From contig NZ_LR590484.1 of assembly GCF_901482695.1 (NCBI RefSeq), positions 5,518,001 to 5,582,000 of the forward strand: a stretch of 64,000 bases of DNA, in the 5' to 3' direction. Below the pieces are notes generated by a model. The model had not been told where the DNA came from. It was given only the letters and a program-made list of their open reading frames with translations, and did not search any database. Below are positions 58,347-64,000 of this stretch, one piece after another. The stretch is from Sphingobacterium thalpophilum. Its GTDB lineage: Bacteria; Bacteroidota; Bacteroidia; Sphingobacteriales; Sphingobacteriaceae. The position numbers and the translations under genes are program-made. The first letter of the stretch is position 1. Every line of letters starts with the position of its first letter.

Positions 58347-59507
58347 GTGAAGAAAAAAACATTATCTATTTTCTATGTATCCCTATTGATTTGTTCAGCC
58401 TCAGCCATACAGGTAAGTTGTTCTTCCAGTTCATCTAAAGAAAATAACAAAGAAAAGCCCGTTGCATTGCCTATTTACACGGTTAAAAAATCAGATGCAA
58501 CAACGATCAAAGACTATTTGGGCACCATTGAAGGAAAAGTCAATGTGGAAGTACGGCCACAGGTTGAAGGCCTGCTTCAGGAAATTTATGTTGATGAAGG
58601 CTCCTTTGTACAAAAGGGACAGAAGCTATTTAAGGTGGACCCGTCCACCTATCAGGAAAATCTCAACAATATGATTGCGACCGAGCAGGTGGCCCGCGCC
58701 AAACTGAAGAATGCCCAGCTGGAGGTGGACAGATTAAAGCCTCTGGTGGAGAACGACGTCATCTCCGACGTAAAATTAGCTTCTGCAAAGTCAGATTATC
58801 AGGTTGCCAAGGCCACGCTTGATCAGGCTATTGCCGCTGTACGCTCCGCTCAGATCAGCAAAGATTTTACCATCATCACAGCGCCGGTAAGTGGCTATAT
58901 CGGCCGCATTCCCAAACGGATCGGCAACCTGGTATCCAAAGGTGACAAGGAGCCGCTTACTTATCTTTCAGATATTCAGGAGGTCTATGTTTATTTCTCC
59001 ATGAATGAGTCAGACTTTCTGTACTTCTCCAAAGCGCAGGCAAAGAAAGACAGTCTCGAAGGCAAAAAATACAATCAGAACCATAAACTGGTATTTCCCG
59101 AGGTCACACTCGTGCTCGCCGACGGCGAAGAATATCCAAAAAAAGGAGTGGTGGATGCTGTCAACGGGCAGATCAACCGTACCACAGGCGCTATTTCCTT
59201 AAGGGCGACCTTCCCCAACCAGGACAACATCCTGCGTTCGGGCAGTAGTGGGACCTTAAAAATTGCAGAGGTAAAAAAAGATGTGCTGCAGGTACCGCAG
59301 ATCGCGATCAACGAACTGCAGGATAAAACCTATGTCTATGTACTGGACCAGAACAATAAAGCGCAGCGCCGCAACGTGCAGCTATCTGGCAAGAGCAAGG
59401 GCAATTACATCGTATACGCGGGTCTGGAAGAGAACGACCGTGTCATTACCAGCGGATTTGATAAACTGACCGATGGCTCGCCTGTAACACCTATATCTCA
59501 AAACTAA
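58347..59507 (+). CDS. RND efflux periplasmic adaptor (MFP), pump 3
   Basis: A 386-residue AcrA-like lipoprotein with leader ending IQVSCSSSS (Cys near residue 25). VNVEVRPQVEGLLQEIYVDEGSFVQKGQKLFKV is the first lipoyl half, then the coiled coil, then ITAPVSGYIGRIPKRIGNLV and the beta-barrel. The serine-rich linker behind the lipid anchor distinguishes it from the other two adaptors. First gene of the third tripartite pump; 71 bp separate it from the permease. Confidence 0.95.
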   Translation: MKKKTLSIFYVSLLICSASAIQVSCSSSSSKENNKEKPVALPIYTVKKSDATTIKDYLGTIEGKVNVEVRPQVEGLLQEIYVDEGSFVQKGQKLFKVDPSTYQENLNNMIATEQVARAKLKNAQLEVDRLKPLVENDVISDVKLASAKSDYQVAKATLDQAIAAVRSAQISKDFTIITAPVSGYIGRIPKRIGNLVSKGDKEPLTYLSDIQEVYVYFSMNESDFLYFSKAQAKKDSLEGKKYNQNHKLVFPEVTLVLADGEEYPKKGVVDAVNGQINRTTGAISLRATFPNQDNILRSGSSGTLKIAEVKKDVLQVPQIAINELQDKTYVYVLDQNNKAQRRNVQLSGKSKGNYIVYAGLEENDRVITSGFDKLTDGSPVTPISQN

Positions 59508-59578
59508 TTATCTCATCCTGTTGCCTGCTTTGAAGGAGCCCGGACGTGCTCTTCGGGGCGGGCCTAGAATTTTATTAT

Positions 59579-62500
59579 ATGCTAAAAACATTTATAAACA
59601 GGCCAGTTTTAGCCACTGTTATTTCAATTATTCTGGTGATATTGGGCTTGGTGGGATTAAAGCTGCTTCCCGTATCACGTTTTCCCGAAATTGCCCCACC
59701 GAGTGTTCTGGTCTCGCTCAGCTACCCCGGAGCAAATGCCGAAACCGTAGCCAAGAGCGTCCTTCTCCCCATCGAAGAAGCCATTAACGGCGTCGAAGAT
59801 ATGACCTACATCAAATCTTCGGCCTCCAATTCAGGTTCGGGTAGTGTGTCGGTCTATTTTAAGACAGGGACAAATCCTGATATTGCTTCCGTCAATGTGC
59901 AGACACGGATATCGAAAGCCATCAGCTCCATTCCTGCCGAAGTGAATGAAGCTGGGATAACGGTGATGCCGCGGCAGACGGGTGTGATTATGACCATAAA
60001 TCTTTATTCCGACCATCCCGACAGCGCCTATGACGAAACTTTCCTGCAGGCCTATGCGCAGATCAACCTGATGCGGCCTTTGCTGCGTGTCGACGGCGTG
60101 GCCCAAGTATCGCGGCTCGGCGCCAGGGATTACGCTATGCGCCTATGGCTCAACCCCGAAAAGCTTGCGCTGTATAACCTCGTCCCACAGGATGTGATGA
60201 ATGCAATCAAGGATCAGAACTTTGAAATTGCACCCGGCAAATTTGGCGAGACTTCAGACGAAGCCTTCGAAACCGTCATCCGTCATAAAGGGCGTTTTAC
60301 CACGCCCGAAGAATTTCAGAGTATAGTGATCAAAACCAATAACGACGGCTCTGTACTTTACCTCAAAGATATAGCCCGTGTCGAATTCGGTGCCACCAAC
60401 CTGAGCAGTGACAATAAGGTCAATGGCCATCCCGGTCTCACGCTCAATCTGACACAAACCAGTGGTTCCAATGCCCATGACATCGATGTTGCTGTCCGCA
60501 AGGTATTGCAGGAGCAGGCCAAGTCTTTCCCCAAAGGACTGCATTACGAGGTGACCTATTCGGTACGGGATCAAATTGATGAATCAATCAGCCAGGTTGA
60601 ACACACGCTCTTCGAAGCGTTTATCCTGGTCTTCGTGATCGTGTTTATCTTCCTCCAAGATTTTCGGTCGACCCTGATTCCAGCAATTGCCATCCCGGTT
60701 TCTTTGGTGGGAACCTTCTTTTTCTTGCAGCTTTTCGGCTTTTCACTCAATGTATTGACCATGTTTGCCCTCGTGCTGGCGATTGGTATCGTCGTCGATG
60801 ATGCCATTGTCGTGGTCGAAGCCATCCATGAGAAGATGCACAGTACAGGCTTAAAACCCAAAGCTGCAACCCTGTCGACCATGTCAGAAATTACGGGTGC
60901 CATTCTTTCCATCACAATGGTCATGGCTGCCGTCTTTCTGCCTGTCGGATTTATGGAAGGACCGGCAGGGATATTCTACCGGCAGTTTGCCTATACCCTG
61001 GCCACGGCAATTTTAATTTCGGCACTCAATGCACTGACCCTGAGTCCGGCCCTTTGCGCCTTATTGCTCAAAGCGCCAAAACATGGTGGAGAAGACCCGC
61101 ACAAGTCCAAAGCAGGACAATTCAAGGATCGCTTCTTTAAAGCGTTTAATACGTCCTTCGACCGGCTGACAGCGCGTTATGTATCGGTTGTGCAGCTACT
61201 GATCAACCATAAGCGTATTGCTTGGGCAGGGCTCGTTTTGATCACCGCCATTGGTGTGATCTTGATGATCAATACCCCAAAAAGCTTTATCCCGACCGAA
61301 GATGATGGGTTTATTACCTACAATATTGCCTTACCTCCCGGAGCATCGCTCAGCCGGACAACCGAAGTGCTGCACCGGGCAGACAGCATATTGAAGAAAA
61401 GGCAGGATATTGAAGGCATGACCACCGTATCGGGTTTCAATGCATTGGATGGCAGCTCGAGTCCTGCTTTCGCCGCAGGTTATATTACACTTAAGCCCCA
61501 CGCCAAGCGTAAGCATATCAAAAATATCAACGCTTTTATGGACACGGTGCGAAATGACTTGTCACAGATCAATGAAGCGACGTTCACGGTATTCCCCAGA
61601 CCCACCGTCCAGGGTTTTGGCGATTTCGCCGGAATAGAAATGGTCCTGCAGGACCGTATGGGAGGCGATGTCAGAGATTTCAACATCATCGCTGACACCT
61701 TCATCAGTCAGCTCAACAATCTACCCGAGATCCGTAGCGCCTATACCAGCTTTAAATCCAATTTCCCACAGTATGAGGTCAATATCGATGCTGTTAAGGC
61801 TAAATCCTTAGGCGTCGAGATCAAAGATCTCATGTCAACCATACGCGCTTATTTCGCGCGGGTACAGGCTAGTGACTTCAATAGATTCGGCCGGCAATAC
61901 CGCGTCTATGTACAATCTGACTTTGACTTCCGTAAGGATCCCGAATCTTTTAACTCGATATTCGTGCGCAACAATAAAGGTGAAATGGTACCGATCAATA
62001 CGATCCTGACATTGGAGAAAACAGTCGGACCGGAAACAATAACTCGCTACAACCTGTACAACGCGATTTCGGTCAATGTGACACCTGCCGAGGGATTCAG
62101 CACAGATGACGCCATGCAGGCCATCCAGAAACTGGCCGACGATAAGCTGCCCGGCAATTATGGCTTTGAGTGGACAGGGATGAGTTATGAGGAAAGCCAG
62201 TCGGGGTCGCAGACCATTCTGATCTTTATACTAAGTATCTTGTTTGTATATTTTCTACTCTCAGCACAATACGAAAGCTATGTGCTGCCCTGGGCCGTCC
62301 TGTTGTCCATTCCCGTTGGTCTGATCGGCGTCTTTTCGGTCATCAATCTGGTAGGCCTTCAAAACAATATCTACGTACAGGTGGGGCTAATTATGCTGAT
62401 CGGCCTGCTGGCCAAAAATGCGATCCTGATTGTGGAGTTCGCTGTACAGGAGCGCAATAGCGGCAAAAGCATTGTAGATGCTGCCATCAGCGGGGCCAAA

Positions 62501-62731
62501 CTCAGGCTTCGCCCGATCCTGATGACAAGCCTTGCCTTTGTCGCAGGACTCGTGCCATTGATGTGGACCGTCGGCCCCTCCGCCATTGGCAATCATTCCA
62601 TCAGCTTCAGCGCCGCAGGAGGCATGCTGTTGGGCGTCGCCTTTGGTATTTTTATCATTCCGGTTCTCTTCGTAGTCTTTAAAGAACTGGACGAAAAATT
62701 ACACGATAAGCTAGCTAAAGAAGAAGAATAA
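59579..62731 (+). CDS. RND multidrug efflux permease (HAE1), pump 3
   Basis: Start at 59579 (MLKTFINRPVLATVIS) gives 1050 residues; the codons from 59546 do not fit the family N-terminus. The Asp pair is at 407-408 in GIVVDDAIVVVEAIH, and TM10 is GLLAKNAILIVEFAV. Like pumps 1 and 2 it is full length and of HAE1 type; the three are about equally distant from each other by eye. The stop TAA shares its last base with the ATG of the channel gene. Confidence 0.97.
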   Translation: MLKTFINRPVLATVISIILVILGLVGLKLLPVSRFPEIAPPSVLVSLSYPGANAETVAKSVLLPIEEAINGVEDMTYIKSSASNSGSGSVSVYFKTGTNPDIASVNVQTRISKAISSIPAEVNEAGITVMPRQTGVIMTINLYSDHPDSAYDETFLQAYAQINLMRPLLRVDGVAQVSRLGARDYAMRLWLNPEKLALYNLVPQDVMNAIKDQNFEIAPGKFGETSDEAFETVIRHKGRFTTPEEFQSIVIKTNNDGSVLYLKDIARVEFGATNLSSDNKVNGHPGLTLNLTQTSGSNAHDIDVAVRKVLQEQAKSFPKGLHYEVTYSVRDQIDESISQVEHTLFEAFILVFVIVFIFLQDFRSTLIPAIAIPVSLVGTFFFLQLFGFSLNVLTMFALVLAIGIVVDDAIVVVEAIHEKMHSTGLKPKAATLSTMSEITGAILSITMVMAAVFLPVGFMEGPAGIFYRQFAYTLATAILISALNALTLSPALCALLLKAPKHGGEDPHKSKAGQFKDRFFKAFNTSFDRLTARYVSVVQLLINHKRIAWAGLVLITAIGVILMINTPKSFIPTEDDGFITYNIALPPGASLSRTTEVLHRADSILKKRQDIEGMTTVSGFNALDGSSSPAFAAGYITLKPHAKRKHIKNINAFMDTVRNDLSQINEATFTVFPRPTVQGFGDFAGIEMVLQDRMGGDVRDFNIIADTFISQLNNLPEIRSAYTSFKSNFPQYEVNIDAVKAKSLGVEIKDLMSTIRAYFARVQASDFNRFGRQYRVYVQSDFDFRKDPESFNSIFVRNNKGEMVPINTILTLEKTVGPETITRYNLYNAISVNVTPAEGFSTDDAMQAIQKLADDKLPGNYGFEWTGMSYEESQSGSQTILIFILSILFVYFLLSAQYESYVLPWAVLLSIPVGLIGVFSVINLVGLQNNIYVQVGLIMLIGLLAKNAILIVEFAVQERNSGKSIVDAAISGAKLRLRPILMTSLAFVAGLVPLMWTVGPSAIGNHSISFSAAGGMLLGVAFGIFIIPVLFVVFKELDEKLHDKLAKEEE

Positions 62732-64000
62732 TGCAGAATATAAAAAAATACATTTCCGGATTATGTGTAGCAGCGGGTCTGTTACTGTCGACAAATGCCT
62801 GTAAGGTCGGAAAAGATTATGTTCAGCCCAAGATAAAGCTTCCGGAGTCTTTCCGGGGCGACACGCTGGACTATTTTGGCGATACGTCCAGCATGGGTCT
62901 GATCCACTGGCAATCCTTTTTCCATGATCCGACACTCAAACTATTGATTGACTCCGCCCTCGCCAACAATTTTGAAATGAAGACCGCTTTGCTCAATCTC
63001 CAGATTTCCCATCGCGTACTGGCACAGAATAAGGCAAATTACCTGCCGGGCGTCAGTGCCAACATCGCCAATGCCAGCCGCACATGGCGGTCAAAAGATT
63101 TTGGCAGCGGCCCATTGACGAAATATTACGATCGGAAAGGCGAAAAAGCGCCCGAAAATATGTTTGTCTACCAGTCGCAGTTCTCTTCTGACATCAGTTT
63201 TAGCTGGGAAATTGATATCTGGAAGAAAATTGGCAGCAAGCAGGAACAGCTTCTGGCCGAATATCTCGATACCCAAGAAGCGAAAAATGCGATCCAGACC
63301 AATATCATCACCTCGGTAGCAAAAGGGTACTTCAACCTATTGATGCTAGATGCCAAAATAGAAGTCGCCAAACGCAACGTACAATTGAACGACAGCACCC
63401 TGCGCATGATCAAGCTGCAGTACAACGCCGGTGAAATTACCGCCTTGGCTATACAGCAAACCGAGTCGCAACGGCTGCTGGCCGCCTCTCTTGTACCCGA
63501 ACTGGAGAAGCAGATTGTCATCCAGGAAAACGCCCTGCAGACACTGACAGGCAAACTTCCCGACAGTATCCGGCGCGGTACATCTTACGAGCACCTGTTT
63601 GCGGAGAGCAAGGATATCTCCCTGGGCTCACCGATCGAGATCATACGCAACCGGCCCGATATACGCTCGTCCGAATTGCAGCTTATGGCAGCCAATGCCA
63701 ATGCCAACATTCAGCAAGCCATGCGGTATCCTGCCCTTAATATCGGTGGCGTTCTGGGCGTCAATGCAATGCTGCCCAAAAATTGGTTTAACATCCCCGG
63801 TGCACTGTTGGGTGGGATCAGCGCTGGACTGACGGCGCCGATCTTCAAAAACAAAACCTTGAAGACACAGTATGAAGTGGCGAGGCTCGAGCGGGATAAA
63901 GCCGAAATCCAGCTGCAGCAGAAAGTGGTTGAAGCGGTGGCTGAAGTATCTAACGCTGTGGTCACGGTGGATAAACAAAGGGAGCAACTCGAACTGGCAA
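62731..64000 (+). CDS. Outer-membrane efflux lipoprotein, pump 3 (3' end outside window)
   Basis: The frame from the ATG at 62731 (MQNIKKYISGLCVAAGLLLSTNACKVG) is open to the end of the window, about 423 codons. Lipobox TNAC lies near residue 24. ISFSWEIDIWKKIG-like sequence in repeat 1, the linker with IEIIRNRPDIRSSELQLMAANANANIQQA and TAPIFKNKTLKTQYEVARLERDKAEIQLQQ mark a NodT-type channel. The C-terminal part is cut off by the window. It overlaps the permease stop by 1 bp, completing the third MFP-RND-OMF operon. Confidence 0.93.
   Translation, partial: MQNIKKYISGLCVAAGLLLSTNACKVGKDYVQPKIKLPESFRGDTLDYFGDTSSMGLIHWQSFFHDPTLKLLIDSALANNFEMKTALLNLQISHRVLAQNKANYLPGVSANIANASRTWRSKDFGSGPLTKYYDRKGEKAPENMFVYQSQFSSDISFSWEIDIWKKIGSKQEQLLAEYLDTQEAKNAIQTNIITSVAKGYFNLLMLDAKIEVAKRNVQLNDSTLRMIKLQYNAGEITALAIQQTESQRLLAASLVPELEKQIVIQENALQTLTGKLPDSIRRGTSYEHLFAESKDISLGSPIEIIRNRPDIRSSELQLMAANANANIQQAMRYPALNIGGVLGVNAMLPKNWFNIPGALLGGISAGLTAPIFKNKTLKTQYEVARLERDKAEIQLQQKVVEAVAEVSNAVVTVDKQREQLELA

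Noticed and set aside
1..64000. Search for CRISPR arrays, tRNA or rRNA genes, transposases, integrases and phage genes
   Set aside because: I saw no regularly spaced repeats, no cloverleaf-type sequence and no such protein families. A tRNA scan could still find a short gene I missed.

Overview
The window looks like a chromosomal segment of a Bacteroidota member, most likely Sphingobacteriaceae and close to Sphingobacterium. The evidence is the set of protein families (LytS/LytTR pair, short AMP nucleosidase, clpP-clpX pair, standalone HsdR-N protein beside holA, lipoprotein TolC-type channels), the moderate G+C, and several promoters of the Bacteroidota type (TTG, 16-21 bp, TAnnTTTG). The genus is an inference. 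I see no rRNA, tRNA, CRISPR array, transposase, integrase or phage gene.

Layout. 1-9.4 kb: small accessory genes (GNAT, YqaE-like, alpha/beta hydrolase with SRPBCC, lipoproteins, DUF1266, ArsC-like, AraC regulator, aldo/keto reductase, DUF1080). 9.5-13.8 kb: a redox-stress group with a nitroreductase and hxlR read from overlapping divergent promoters, followed by a GliT-like FAD oxidoreductase and a methyltransferase. 13.8-19.1 kb: a LuxR regulator, an Omp85 barrel with a kinase-like N-terminal part, a DinB protein and a solitary MORC/GHKL ATPase. 19.2-34 kb: two complete RND tripartite pumps, the first behind a TetR regulator, with a LytS/LytTR two-component system between them. 34-41 kb: EamA transporter, DEAD-box helicase, NhaA, a tiny membrane protein, a secreted protein and a YbiT-like ABC-F protein. 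41-47 kb: a probable glycolipid locus (EEP phosphodiesterase, two GT4 glycosyltransferases around a flippase-like membrane protein, and a fatty acid hydroxylase). 47-52 kb: a TetR-TolC-EmrA-EmrB operon. 52-58 kb: housekeeping genes (holA, HsdR-N protein, clpP, clpX, AMP nucleosidase). 58.3-64 kb: a third RND pump whose outer membrane gene runs off the end.

How it works together. The dominant theme is export and stress defence: three HAE1-type RND pumps and one EmrAB-TolC system, with recognisable candidate operators next to two TetR genes. The most interesting parts for discovery are the Omp85-kinase-like fusion, the putative glycolipid locus, and the HxlR-nitroreductase/GliT-like/methyltransferase group, whose promoters share a 10-bp motif. 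Many convergent gene pairs are separated by long perfect hairpins that probably act as bidirectional terminators.
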